Shown here: one piece after another, positions 43,260-54,696 of the stretch
Position numbering within the stretch: position 1 is the first letter of the stretch
Layout: every line of letters begins with the position of its first letter
DNA from: Rhodococcus pyridinivorans
GTDB lineage: Bacteria; Actinomycetota; Actinomycetes; Mycobacteriales; Mycobacteriaceae
Direction: 5' to 3'
NCBI RefSeq assembly: GCF_900105195.1
Contig: NZ_FNRX01000002.1
Span: forward strand, 744,001-808,000
DNA length: 64,000 nucleotides
Translations under genes and position numbers: made by a program
Notes under the pieces: generated by a model
What the model was told of the DNA's origin: nothing
The model's input: the letters and a program-made list of their open reading frames with translations, nothing else
Databases searched by the model: none

Positions 43260-44693
43260 ATGACCACCACCACGCCCGTGCCGTTGCTGACCTCGCTCAC
43301 CGAGTCCGGAGCAGGCAGTGACGACCGCAGCGCTGTCCGCGTCGGAGACGTCTCGCTCACCCGATCCGAACTGATCGCGGCTGCCGCCGCGGTGGCCGAC
43401 GAGGTCGCAGGCTCCTCGCGGGTCGCTGTCGACGCCACCGCGAGCATCGAGACGGTGATCGCCACGACCGGATGCCTCATGGCCGGTGTGGCCGCCGTGC
43501 CGGTGCCGCCGGATTCCGGTCCGGCCGAACGCGCGCACATCCTGAAGGACTCGGGTGCGCAGGTGTGGCTCGGCACTGCCCCCGAGGACGTCACCCTGCC
43601 CGCGATCCCGGTCGACGCGAACGCGCGCTCGTCGTCCTCGCACGCCGAGGCGGACCCGGGCAGCGCCGCAATGATCATGTACACCTCCGGAACCACCGGT
43701 GCCCCCAAGGGAGTCGTGCTCTCGCGGTCCGCCGTGGCGGCCGGCCTCGACGGCCTCGCCGAGGCGTGGAACTGGACGTCCGACGACACTCTCGTCCACG
43801 GACTTCCGCTGTTCCACGTCCACGGACTCATCCTCGGCGTCGTCGGTGCGCTCCGGCAGGGCTCGTCGCTCGTGCACACGGTGCGACCGAAGCCCGAAGC
43901 CTATGCAGCGGCGGGTGGTTCGCTCTACTTCGGTGTTCCCACCGTGTGGTCGCGGGTCGCCGCCGACGAATCGTCCGCTCGCGCACTGTCGTCCGCGCGA
44001 CTTCTGGTGTCGGGCAGTGCGCCCCTGCCCGTTCCGGTCTTCGAGCGCATGCTCGCCCTCACCGGTTCCGCGCCGATCGAGCGGTACGGGATGAGCGAAA
44101 CGATCATCACGATCAGCACCCGCCACGACGGTGAGCGCCGGCCCGGCTGGGTGGGTCTGCCGATCGACGGCGTCTCCACCCGCCTGCGCGACCAGGCCGG
44201 CAACCTCGTGCCGCACGACGGCGAAACCCTCGGCCAGTTGGAGGTGTCCGGCGCGACCCTGTTCGACGGCTACCTGAACAACCCCGAGAAGACCGCCGAG
44301 TCGGTGACCGAAGACGGCTGGTTCAAGACCGGCGACATCGCCGTGATCGACGACCAGGGTTTCCACCGCATCGTCGGCCGCGAATCGGTCGACATGATCA
44401 AGTCCGGCGGCTACCGGATCGGCGCCGGCGAGGTGGAGCATGCGCTGCTGAACCATGCCGGCGTGCAGGAGGCGGCGGTGGTGGGTGTGCCGGACGACGA
44501 TCTCGGACAGCGGATCGTCGCCTACGTCGTCGGGGATCTCCGTGATCCGGGCGAACTCTCGGACTTCGTCGCGCAGACCCTGTCGATCCACAAGCGCCCC
44601 CGCGAGATCCGTACCGCCGACGCTCTTCCGCGCAACGCCATGGGCAAGGTGCAGAAGAAGCTTCTCGTCGAGGACTACCTCGCCGGGAAGTGA
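43260..44693 (+). CDS. AMP-forming acyl-CoA synthetase
   Basis: A 477-residue ANL-superfamily ligase that activates a carboxylic acid with ATP and CoA. Motifs: P-loop MYTSGTTGAPKGVVLS, A5 GMSETIITIS, A7 GWFKTGDIAVID, A8 GRESVDMIKSGGYRIGAGEV and a C-terminal catalytic Lys in NAMGKVQKKLL. It is short for the family, similar to MatB-like malonyl-CoA synthetases, so a small acid is plausible. The ATG at 43260 is preferred over 43203. The IclR gene is divergent. Confidence 0.92.
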   Translation: MTTTTPVPLLTSLTESGAGSDDRSAVRVGDVSLTRSELIAAAAAVADEVAGSSRVAVDATASIETVIATTGCLMAGVAAVPVPPDSGPAERAHILKDSGAQVWLGTAPEDVTLPAIPVDANARSSSSHAEADPGSAAMIMYTSGTTGAPKGVVLSRSAVAAGLDGLAEAWNWTSDDTLVHGLPLFHVHGLILGVVGALRQGSSLVHTVRPKPEAYAAAGGSLYFGVPTVWSRVAADESSARALSSARLLVSGSAPLPVPVFERMLALTGSAPIERYGMSETIITISTRHDGERRPGWVGLPIDGVSTRLRDQAGNLVPHDGETLGQLEVSGATLFDGYLNNPEKTAESVTEDGWFKTGDIAVIDDQGFHRIVGRESVDMIKSGGYRIGAGEVEHALLNHAGVQEAAVVGVPDDDLGQRIVAYVVGDLRDPGELSDFVAQTLSIHKRPREIRTADALPRNAMGKVQKKLLVEDYLAGK

Positions 44694-44699
44694 CCCGGT

Positions 44700-45428
44700 C
44701 TACCCGATCCGGACTTCGTCGCCGACGGTGATGTCGCCGGGAGTCGGGACGGTCGCGTAGACACCGATGCACGGCATCGGCTTGCCCTCCGGCACATTGG
44801 GCACCTGATGCGCGGTCATCACCTCACGCAGCATGTCGCGCCGCGCGGGAACCTCCTGATGGGGGAGCGTCACCATGACGCACCGCGCGGTGCGCTTGTG
44901 CGGTTCGAGGACTGCCGAGCCCACCGACACCCGTCGGCCGATCCATTCGTCCTCCACGAAACCGGTCGTGTCCGGAGTGTCGACGACCAGCTGCGGCCGG
45001 AACCGCCGCAACGCGATATCGGTGGGGTCGCCGGTGCCGAGCGCTTCGACCGCGGAGCGGGAGACGAGATGCACCGGCGCCTCGTCGTAGGTGCGGTCGC
45101 GCGGTTCGAGCCGCACGTCGTGACCGAGCAGCTTCGACAGCAGGTCGTCGACCTCGGGATCGTCGCCGCGCACCACCGTGCCGTCGGCGAGCGTGAGTTC
45201 GAGTGCCGCCGGATCGCGGGGGTCGTCGTCGTTCAGAAGTCGTGCGGAGCAGGTCAACAGCAGTCCGTAGCGTCGGAAACGCTTCGCACTCGCGATGTTT
45301 CCGGTTTCGGCGTCGACCAGCGCCCACAGGTGGTCGCCGCGCACACCGTCCGCTTCGATCGCTGCGGCGTCGATCCGTTCTCCTCCGAACGATTTCACCG
45401 GATAACGCCACACCTGATCGATACGCAC
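44700..45428 (-). CDS. MOSC domain protein
   Basis: A 242-residue molybdenum-cofactor sulfurase C-terminal-type protein. The N-terminal barrel reads VWRYPVKSFGGERIDAAAIE ADGVRGDHLWALVD and the MOSC core follows with FRPQLVVDTP, GRRVSVGSAVLEPHKRTARC VMVTLPHQ and a final MPCIGVYATV. The conserved Cys in TARC is a candidate cofactor ligand. Probably transfers sulfur or reduces N-hydroxy compounds with Mo-cofactor. Confidence 0.92.
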   Translation of the reverse strand: MRIDQVWRYPVKSFGGERIDAAAIEADGVRGDHLWALVDAETGNIASAKRFRRYGLLLTCSARLLNDDDPRDPAALELTLADGTVVRGDDPEVDDLLSKLLGHDVRLEPRDRTYDEAPVHLVSRSAVEALGTGDPTDIALRRFRPQLVVDTPDTTGFVEDEWIGRRVSVGSAVLEPHKRTARCVMVTLPHQEVPARRDMLREVMTAHQVPNVPEGKPMPCIGVYATVPTPGDITVGDEVRIG

Positions 45429-45468
45429 GACTCGTGAGCATACGGGGAACTGGGGAAAATGTTACGTG

Positions 45469-46190
45469 CGATTCCAACTCGCGGACGAAAACACCCGAGT
45501 CTCCGCCATGTTCTTCAACGGCGCATTGCAGATGACCTCACCACTGTTGGAGCCGATGAGCGAATCCACCGCACCACTGCTCGCGATCTACCCCAATCGC
45601 AGAAACATGAGGTGGACACGTGGATGCTGCGCCGTGCCGCGGTCGATGCACGCCGCCGACTCCCGAAGCTGGATGACCCGAATCCCTCGACCTTGCTGGC
45701 TCAACGGAAGCTGCCGTCGCGGCTGACCGCGCTACGCGCTGTCCATGTCCCCGCATCCAAACAGCACGCAGAAAAGGGACGGGACCGACAGGCCTATGAC
45801 GAACTCCTGCGGTCGCAGCTTGCCCTCGGAGTGCTTCGAAACGCACATGCCGCAGAAGTCGGCATCGCCCACAAGCCCACCGGGCGACTGCTCGATGCAT
45901 GGTTGGCCTGCCTGCCGTACACCCACAGGTGCACAGCTGCGGGTGATAGCCGATATCCACACCGACATGACCGCCTCCGGCCGACGAATCGGCTGCTGCA
46001 GGGAGACGTCGGCGCCGGAAAGGCCCCTGTCCTGGCAGCCACTGCGTTTGCGTTACTGGTAATCGAAGGCGGCTTTCAGGCGGTCCTCATGGCCCCGACC
46101 GATATTCTCGCTCGGCGCAACACTTCGAAGAGATCGCCGAGCATTACGGCCTCTCGGCGTGACCGTCGACCTGCTGGTGTCCCGGACCTG
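45469..46190 (+). pseudogene. recG: Decayed recG (ATP-dependent DNA helicase) relic
   Basis: RecG sequence is recognisable but scattered over three frames. TSPLLEPMS and APLLAIYP (frame of 45466) pass to QKHEVDTWMLRRAAVDARRR and KLDDPNPSTLLAQRKLPSRL (frame of 45459). Then come PTGAQLRVIADIHTDMTASG (frame of 45745), NRLLQGDVGAGK and GGFQAVLMAPTDILAR (frame of 45459), and QHFEEIAEHYG from 46118 in the third frame. At least four indels are needed, and the Walker A motif reads GKAP instead of GKT. Only the wedge-to-first-helicase part is present. It marks the left edge of the catabolic island. Confidence 0.8.
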
Positions 46191-46227
46191 CCTCTCCCCC
46201 GATCGACGCCGGTCGAGTTCGAAACCA

Positions 46228-46684
46228 TCATGACCACACCAGTCGCACAGGCTGCGTGACCGAAACTGTCGCCGAATCGTGCAGCAGTCCCCCCGATGTA
46301 AGTACGCGTTTCGGGTAGGGGACGTCGAACACTCGCACACGGGGCGCATTCCGTGCGAAGTGCGGCGGGTCACCTTCCCCGTGGTCGGGAAGGTGGCTCC
46401 AACCGGGCGCGGGGCTTCTCCAGTCCTGATCCGTTGAGAGTTCGATGCCCTGCACGAGCCGATCATCACGAACTGAGGTGGTGAAGTGGAAGGTTCGGTA
46501 TTCAGCGACACTGATGGAGCATCGCTGCCAACTCGCGTGTTGCGGCCGCTTCGGTCTCTGCGCCCCACGCGCTCAGAGCATCGGCTGAGACCATCAGAGA
46601 TGTGGACGAATCAGCGGGGATGCCGTCGCCGAGCGGTAGTCCGATTTCCTGGCGGAGTTCATGCATAAGGACAGTGGGCTTCAT
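46228..46684 (-). pseudogene. Unidentified frameshifted gene
   Basis: An ATG at 46684 opens MKPTVLMHELRQEIGLPLGD ... MLHQCR and stops after 60 codons (46502). The neighbouring frame continues without a start: VAEYRTFHFTTSVRDDRLVQ GIELSTDQDWRSPAPGWSHL, then HFARNAPRVRVFDVPYPKRV. It ends at 46228. Both halves look like real protein, and a single indel near 46505 would fuse them into about 150 residues. I do not recognise the family. Confidence 0.5.
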
Positions 46685-46730
46685 GAGACTTTCTTTGTTC
46701 GGTTGATTGGAGCGGGGATGCAGTAGGTGT

Positions 46731-47615
46731 TCACGGCGTCGTTGTCTCGATCCACTCTTCGTAGAATGGCGGCATGGCTGAGGCCTTGTCGTGGAACTCG
46801 GGTGGGCGTTTGTCGCGGAATGCCTGCACTCCCTCGGCGCCGTCGCCGATGCTGGTGTAGAACATGGCCAGCGAATCGACGCGGTGGGCATCTGCGGGGT
46901 GAGCAGCGGCCGCGTTTCGCAGCAGCATCTGGCGCATCAGGGCCACCGAGACCGGTGAGCGGTCGCGGGTCCAGGCATTCGCCAACGCGCGCGCTTCGCT
47001 GAGCAACATCTCGGGTTCATGGAGCGCCTGCGCCAACCCGTCGATGTATGCGACCTCGGCGTTGAGGATCTCTGCCCTATAGACCAGATTCAGCGCAGTG
47101 GGCATGCCGACGAGCCGAGGAAGGAACCATGTCGAGCACGCTTCGGGCACTATTCCGAGTTTGCCGAACACCAGGCCGAACCGCGCTCGGGTCGACATCA
47201 GGCGCGCGTCCATCGCCAGCGTCATGGTTGCACCGATTCCGACGGCCGCGCCGTTGATTGCGGCGATCACCGGTTTACGGCAGGCATGGATTGCGAGGGT
47301 GACGCGGCCGCCTGTGTCGCGGATCCGGCGCAATTCGGGGTCGTCGAGATTCTTCATGTCGGCAAGAGTGGGGCGTTTCGACTCGTCGAGCCCGAACACA
47401 TTCCCTTCACTCGACAGGTCCATGCCGGCGCAGAAAGCGCGCCCTGCTCCGGTGACGATCACGGCCCGGACCGTGTCGTCGTCGTTCACCGACACGAAGG
47501 TGTGCTCGAGTTCGTCGGCCATCTCGACGGTGAACGCATTGAGACGGTCGGGGCGGTTGAGGACCACGGTGAGGATGCCGTCCTCGACTTCGTGGCGAAG
47601 GGTGGTGTATTCCAT
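46731..47615 (-). CDS. Enoyl-CoA hydratase/isomerase family protein
   Basis: A 294-residue crotonase. The CoA-binding/oxyanion segments are VIVTGAGRAFCAGMDLSSEG and PVIAAINGAAVGIGATMTLA. The acidic position falls in KLGIVPEACSTWFLPRLVG. The ATG at 47615 (MEYTTLRHEVEDG) is chosen; the longer frame has a non-homologous extension. Third gene of a minus-strand set with the nitronate monooxygenase-like and SMP-30 genes. Likely hydrates an enoyl-CoA in the island's beta-oxidation. Confidence 0.93.
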   Translation of the reverse strand: MEYTTLRHEVEDGILTVVLNRPDRLNAFTVEMADELEHTFVSVNDDDTVRAVIVTGAGRAFCAGMDLSSEGNVFGLDESKRPTLADMKNLDDPELRRIRDTGGRVTLAIHACRKPVIAAINGAAVGIGATMTLAMDARLMSTRARFGLVFGKLGIVPEACSTWFLPRLVGMPTALNLVYRAEILNAEVAYIDGLAQALHEPEMLLSEARALANAWTRDRSPVSVALMRQMLLRNAAAAHPADAHRVDSLAMFYTSIGDGAEGVQAFRDKRPPEFHDKASAMPPFYEEWIETTTP

Positions 47616-47634
47616 GACTTCTCCCGTCTGCCTG

Positions 47635-49511
<1,877 letters not shown>

Positions 49512-49743
49512 GGGAGTACCTTTCTTCCGGCGCTCGTTGCCCGCTGGGCTCGGCCGGTGTCGGCCGGGCGCCTATGCGGGTGAGGTGGCTCCAGTCTCGG
49601 GATCCTCACGGCGGTCGAGGTGTCCCACAACGCAACAGTGCGGACGAGTTCATCGGGCGCTGTCGCAAATTCGGACGGTTCGGTGCCAGGGTTGGTGTGC
49701 AGGCTGGTCGTACCCTCGCTCACCTGATCCGGAGGAATGCGCC

Positions 49744-51324
49744 ATGCTCACCACGATGATGGATCGTCCACTGCTGATCAGCTCGCTGCTGTGGCGTGCT
49801 GAGAACGTCTTCGCCGACCGGGTCGGCGTCTCGTGCGACGCAACCCGCGGAGACCGAGAGTTCACCTACCGTGATCTCGGCGCGACCGCACGCCGGTTTG
49901 CTGGCTCCTTCGAGAACTTGGGCATCGGGTTCGGAACCAGGGTTGCCACGTTGGCCTGGAACACCTTCGAGCATCTTGTCGCCTACTACGCAGTTCCTGC
50001 GTGCGGGGCAGTGCTGCACACGGTCAACCATCGGATGTCACCCGAGCACATCGCCTACACAATGGACAAGGCCGAGGACGAGGTTGTGCTGATCGACGCT
50101 GATCTGTTGTCCGTTCTCTTCGAGATTCTCCCGCGCCTCCCGCGGATCCGGCATGTGGTGGTCATCGGTGATCTCGAGCAGGCCGAGTGTTCGGTACCTG
50201 CAGAGGTGACCTGGTGGTCGTTCGACGGATTGTTGCTCGATGCCGTGCCGATCGAGGAATTCCCGGAGTTCGACGAGACGACCGCATCGTCGATTTGTTT
50301 CACCTCGGGTACCACCGGGCTGCCCAAGGGGGTCGTGTACAGCCATCGAAGTACGGTGCTGCACGCGATGGCGATCAGTGCTTCCGGGGGCGTCGCGATC
50401 GACGGTCGGCACTCGTACCTCCTTGCCACGCAGATGTCCCACGTACACAGTTGGGGTGTTCCGTACGCGGGGGTGCTGCAGGGCGCACGTCTCGTCCTCC
50501 CCGGGCCGCACCCCTCGCCCGCGGAGTTGCTGCGCATCATCACAGATCAGACACCCGATGTCTTCGTCGGCGCCCCGGCCGTGGCGGCGCTCATGCGTGC
50601 ACAGTTCGATGCCGATCCCGAGCGTTACGACCTCGGAAGTGTGCAGACCATGTGGTTGGGCGGGCAGGTGCTGCCACCAGTGCTGGTGAGGTGGTGGGCG
50701 GAGCGGGGAGTGGCGACCGTCAACGGGTGGGGGATGACCGAAACCTCCCCTATGGGAACTTTCAGCAACTCGGCCGATTGCCAAGGCAGACCCTTGCCGT
50801 TGTTCCAGGTGCGTGTCGTCGACGAAGAGGGTCGGGAACTGCCGTGGAATGGCTTCACCACCGGCGAGCTGGAGGTTCGTTCGCCGTGGGTGACCGGGAC
50901 GTACCTCGACGACGACCGCGCCGCCGAGGCGTTCGACGCCGGCTGGCTGCGCAGCGGCGACGTCGCGGTGATCCACCCGGACGGCCGGCTGGAGATCCGC
51001 GACCGGGTCAAAGACCTCATCAAGAGCGGAGGAGAATGGATCTCTTCCGTCGAGGTCGAGAACCAGCTGCTCCTGCATCCGGCGGTGGTGGAAGCCGCTG
51101 TCATCGCGGTGCCGCACGAAACCTGGCAAGAGCGCCCCGTGGCGTGGGTTCGGACAACGGCGGAGGTCTCCGATGATCAGCTTCGGGCCCACTTGGCGGT
51201 CACCCTGCCGAAGTTCTGGCACCCCGACACGTTCGTGCGGGTAGACGAGGTCCCCAAGACGTCAGTGGGCAAATTGGACAAGGTGCGCATACGCCGGATG
51301 TGGGCTCAGAAGTCTGCGGTGTAG
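49744..51324 (+). CDS. Fatty-acid/acyl-CoA ligase (AMP-binding)
   Basis: A 526-residue ANL ligase resembling medium/long-chain fatty acid-CoA ligases. P-loop CFTSGTTGLPKGVVYSH, A5 NGWGMTETSPMG, A7 WLRSGDVAVIHPDGRLEIRD, A8 RVKDLIKSGGEWISSVEVEN and catalytic Lys in KTSVGKLDKVRIR. GGAGGA precedes the ATG at 49744. It lies between the lactonase unit and the regulator and probably activates the acid released from the ring-opened substrate. Confidence 0.93.
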   Translation: MLTTMMDRPLLISSLLWRAENVFADRVGVSCDATRGDREFTYRDLGATARRFAGSFENLGIGFGTRVATLAWNTFEHLVAYYAVPACGAVLHTVNHRMSPEHIAYTMDKAEDEVVLIDADLLSVLFEILPRLPRIRHVVVIGDLEQAECSVPAEVTWWSFDGLLLDAVPIEEFPEFDETTASSICFTSGTTGLPKGVVYSHRSTVLHAMAISASGGVAIDGRHSYLLATQMSHVHSWGVPYAGVLQGARLVLPGPHPSPAELLRIITDQTPDVFVGAPAVAALMRAQFDADPERYDLGSVQTMWLGGQVLPPVLVRWWAERGVATVNGWGMTETSPMGTFSNSADCQGRPLPLFQVRVVDEEGRELPWNGFTTGELEVRSPWVTGTYLDDDRAAEAFDAGWLRSGDVAVIHPDGRLEIRDRVKDLIKSGGEWISSVEVENQLLLHPAVVEAAVIAVPHETWQERPVAWVRTTAEVSDDQLRAHLAVTLPKFWHPDTFVRVDEVPKTSVGKLDKVRIRRMWAQKSAV

Positions 51325-51405
51325 CGTTCTGGGACACCCATGGCTCATGTGACCTCTATTACATAATGTTCGTACTGATCGTGAGGTGTTGGAGGTGGTG
51401 ACGAC

Positions 51406-53199
51406 GTGACCGAGCGGCTTCGCATGCACGTAGACGATCGCAGTTCCGACAGGTACGACTCCGACAGGTATGACAGTGCTTCGCCACGAGTGCGGCCGGA
51501 GATCGAGCAGTCCTGGCGCCGCTGCCGTGCCATCGGGGCGGCTTCGGACGGTTCTCGTCTGCGCTACATCGATACCCCCACAGACTCGAAGCTTGTGCGT
51601 GCGGCGCGGCCGGTCCTGGATCGGTTGGCCGATCAACTCGCCGATGCGCCGGTGACGATCTTGCTCGCCTCGCAGGATGCGACCATCGTCGATCGGCGGG
51701 CCGGGCAGCGGTCACTGCTCGGCCGTCTCGACCGTGCCCAGGTCGCCCCGGGGTTCATCTTCGCCGAGGAATGCGCCGGAACCAACGGGATCGGCACCGC
51801 CCTCGAAGAACGCAAAGCGTTCCGGGTCCGCGGGGAAGAGCACCTGCTCGAGGCGTTGCATCCGCTGGCCTGTGTCGGCTCCCCGATCGTCGATCCGGTC
51901 TCACGCGCGGTGACCGGCATCGTCGACATCACCTGCGAGATCGGCGATGTCAACGAGCTGATGGCACCGCTGGTGCTCTCGGCGGTACGCGATATCGAAG
52001 AGCGATTGTTCGCCCTGTCCGCCCGCAGCGAGCAGAACCTGCTGCGCGAATACATGCGCAGCAAACGCCGCGGCCACGCCGCGGTGGTGGCGATGAGCCG
52101 GGACACGGTGATCGCGACCCCGACGGTGTCACGGTTGATGGACTCGACCGATCAGATGATGATCTGGGACTGGATCAGCACCCATCTGGCCGCCAAGGAC
52201 GAATGGGAAGGACCGCTGCGTTTCGCCGACGGGATCGACGTGCGGGTCCATGCCCGCCGGGTCGGTGAGTCCACCGATCCGCTCAGCGCGATCCTCGAAC
52301 TGCGCCCGCTGGCCTCCCCGGCTCCGCCGCGACCGCGCGCCCGCCTGGCCCCCGCCGCGCCCGCCGGTGCGGCGCCGGCGACGCGTATCGCCGGCCGCAG
52401 CCTGGCCGCGCACCGACTCCAGGACCGGGTCGACGAGATCACCGCGACCGTCGCGCCGGTGCTGATCGTCGGTGAGTCCGGTGTCGGCAAAACCCATCTG
52501 GCGCGGCAGATCCAGCACCGCTGGGGCCGGCACGACCCGGTCCCGAGCGTCGATGCGTCGACGTTGACCCCCTCGGCGGTGGCCGAATTGCGGGCGCGTC
52601 TGTCCGGCAGTTTCGCGTGCATCATCGAGCACCTCGACGAGGTCCCCGACGACGCTGTGGCTTCTACTCGGCGGTTGCTCGACGCTGCCGTCGAGCTGGG
52701 TGCACCGGTGATCGCCACCGCCACCTCGAGCACCCCCGACGATCTGCGGCATCAGGTGCAGACCCATGTGCGGCGCAGTGTGTGCATCCCGCCGCTGCGC
52801 CAGCGCATCGAAGATCTCACCGATCTCGCGCGGGAGTTGCTCGCCGCCGAACTCCCCGACCGTCCGACCCCGCAACTGCAACCGGCCGCGCATCGGGCGT
52901 TGATCGACCATCACTGGCCCGGCAACCTGCGCGAACTCGCCTCGGTGCTCAGTACCGCGGCGGCGCGGTCGATGGGATTCGACATCAAACTCGAACATCT
53001 GCCCGCCGACTACCGCACCCTCGGCGCCGGCCGCCGGTTGACCTCGCTCGAACGCACCGAACGCGAAGCGATCGTCCGCGCCCTCGACGAGTCCGACGGC
53101 AACAAATCCCTCGCCGCCCACCGACTCGGTGTGGCCCGCTCGACCCTCTACCGCAAGATCCGCGCGCTGGGCCTGGAAAACGAAACATTCGGTTCCTGA
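51406..53199 (+). CDS. GAF/AAA+/Fis activator lacking the sigma-54 contact loop
   Basis: A 597-residue AcoR/MimR-like regulator. The N-terminal segment contains SPRVRPEIEQSWRRCRAIGA. A GAF sensor covers about 80-200 (FIFAEECAGTNGIGTALEER). A PAS-like middle region follows. The AAA+ domain has Walker A GESGVGKT (356-363), a Walker B-like CIIEHLDEV and the C-terminal WPGNLRELASV. A Fis HTH closes it (560-590, NKSLAAHRLGVARSTLYRKI). The GAFTGA loop expected after Walker A is absent. Between Walker A and B there are only about 42 residues, so it cannot act as a normal sigma-54 activator. It likely controls this island. GTG start with GGAGG 10 bases upstream. Confidence 0.9.
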   Translation: MTERLRMHVDDRSSDRYDSDRYDSASPRVRPEIEQSWRRCRAIGAASDGSRLRYIDTPTDSKLVRAARPVLDRLADQLADAPVTILLASQDATIVDRRAGQRSLLGRLDRAQVAPGFIFAEECAGTNGIGTALEERKAFRVRGEEHLLEALHPLACVGSPIVDPVSRAVTGIVDITCEIGDVNELMAPLVLSAVRDIEERLFALSARSEQNLLREYMRSKRRGHAAVVAMSRDTVIATPTVSRLMDSTDQMMIWDWISTHLAAKDEWEGPLRFADGIDVRVHARRVGESTDPLSAILELRPLASPAPPRPRARLAPAAPAGAAPATRIAGRSLAAHRLQDRVDEITATVAPVLIVGESGVGKTHLARQIQHRWGRHDPVPSVDASTLTPSAVAELRARLSGSFACIIEHLDEVPDDAVASTRRLLDAAVELGAPVIATATSSTPDDLRHQVQTHVRRSVCIPPLRQRIEDLTDLARELLAAELPDRPTPQLQPAAHRALIDHHWPGNLRELASVLSTAAARSMGFDIKLEHLPADYRTLGAGRRLTSLERTEREAIVRALDESDGNKSLAAHRLGVARSTLYRKIRALGLENETFGS

Positions 53200-53341
53200 C
53201 CCCTGAAACACTCTGTCGCATAACAGGACATCTCAAACGGCCGGTGAACGAGACGATGATATGGGGTAGGCAATCACTCCTTGCCTCCTCACATCGTCCG
53301 TCTGGACGGTGACGTCCACCCGATCCGAAGGATGACCCATC

Positions 53342-54487
53342 ATGAAGCGAACGGTGTACGGCGATGATCACGAGGCTTACCGACACTCTGTCCGCGAGTT
53401 TCTCGCTCGATGGTTCGAGCCCCTGGCCGCCGACGTTCGTGCCAACAAGGCATTGCCGCGAGAGTTCTGGCTTGCCGCGGGTAAGCATGACCTGTTGGGA
53501 CTCGAAGTACCCGAACGATATTCAGGCGTCGAGGCAGGGGATTATCGCTTCAATGCGGTTCTCATCGAAGAATTGGCCAAGATGAATGCCGCGTTGGCGT
53601 CGAGCGTGAGTATTCACTGTGACGTCGTGGCGCCGTACCTGGTGCACCTGACCACCGACGAACAGAAGGCGAGGTGGCTCCCAGGACTGTGTTCCGGGGA
53701 CGTGCTCACCGCCATCGGAATGACCGAACCCGGTGGGGGATCGGATCTGGCCGCACTGAAGACCACCGCAGTGCGGGACGGCAACGGGTGGTTGCTCTCG
53801 GGTGCCAAGACATTCATCACCAACGGTTACTCTGCAGACCTGGTGATCATTCCGGCACGTACCTCTCCATCGAAGAAGGCCAAGGGAATTACCCTCTTCG
53901 GCGTGGACACCTCCTTGCCCGGATTCGAGCGTGGCCGCAAACTCGACAAGGTCGGACAGGACGAAGCAGACACCGCTGAACTCTTCCTCGACCGGGTGCG
54001 CGTCACCGATGACGACGTGATCGGCGAGCTCGATCGAGGATTCATCCACATGATGTCCTTCCTGCCCCAGGAACGACTCGGATGCGCCATTGCCAATCTC
54101 GCGCACGCTGCGCAGATTCTGCTCGAGACGATCAACTACTGCCGAGAACGAAAGGCATTCGGGCAGTCCATCGGAACGTTCCAGCACAACAAGTTCTTGC
54201 TTGCCGAACTCGTGACACAGCTCGACGTGACACAGGCGTACGTCGACCGCTGCATCGAAGCCCACTCGGAGGGGACGTTGACACCGATCGATGCAGCCAA
54301 GGCCAAGTGGTGGACTGCCGAGATCCAGAACCGGATCCTCGATCATTGTGTGCAACTGCACGGGGGATACGGCTACATGAACGAGTACCGAGTGGCACGA
54401 GCCTGGCGGGATGCCCGGGTCACGAAGATCTGGGCGGGATCGAACGAAATCATGAAAGAACTGATCGGTCGCGATCTGGGCTTCTGA
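53342..54487 (+). CDS. Acyl-CoA dehydrogenase
   Basis: A 381-residue FAD enzyme of beta-oxidation. TAIGMTEPGGGSDLAALKTT and WLLSGAKTFITNGYSADLVI bind FAD and substrate. CRERKAFGQSIGTFQHNKFL and CVQLHGGYGYMNEYRVARAW are C-terminal signatures, and the catalytic Glu is in IWAGSNEIMKELIGR. It follows the regulator and precedes the Baeyer-Villiger gene in the same direction. Confidence 0.95.
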   Translation: MKRTVYGDDHEAYRHSVREFLARWFEPLAADVRANKALPREFWLAAGKHDLLGLEVPERYSGVEAGDYRFNAVLIEELAKMNAALASSVSIHCDVVAPYLVHLTTDEQKARWLPGLCSGDVLTAIGMTEPGGGSDLAALKTTAVRDGNGWLLSGAKTFITNGYSADLVIIPARTSPSKKAKGITLFGVDTSLPGFERGRKLDKVGQDEADTAELFLDRVRVTDDDVIGELDRGFIHMMSFLPQERLGCAIANLAHAAQILLETINYCRERKAFGQSIGTFQHNKFLLAELVTQLDVTQAYVDRCIEAHSEGTLTPIDAAKAKWWTAEIQNRILDHCVQLHGGYGYMNEYRVARAWRDARVTKIWAGSNEIMKELIGRDLGF

Positions 54488-54571
54488 TCTCGGCGTCGTG
54501 TACCGATCGTTCTGTCGTGAGTGCAGAAGGTTGGAATGCCGCATGGTAAGCGAATTAGTTTGCACTGCTTA

Positions 54572-54592
54572 TCAATACGTGCGCCGTATTGA
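54572..54592. promoter_or_regulatory. Palindrome upstream of the Baeyer-Villiger gene
   Basis: TCAATACG (54572-54579) and CGTATTGA (54585-54592) around TGCGC, 105 bases upstream of the monooxygenase ATG. It is followed by a TTGACT hexamer at 54598. Best candidate for the operator controlling the monooxygenase. Confidence 0.6.
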
Positions 54593-54696
54593 AATGTCTT
54601 GACTCGATTTCGGACACTTCACATCACATGTTCGCTTCTACCGTCGTAGATGTCCGGGCGGAAGCACCCGTCCCGGGAAATCTCCAGGAGGACCAC

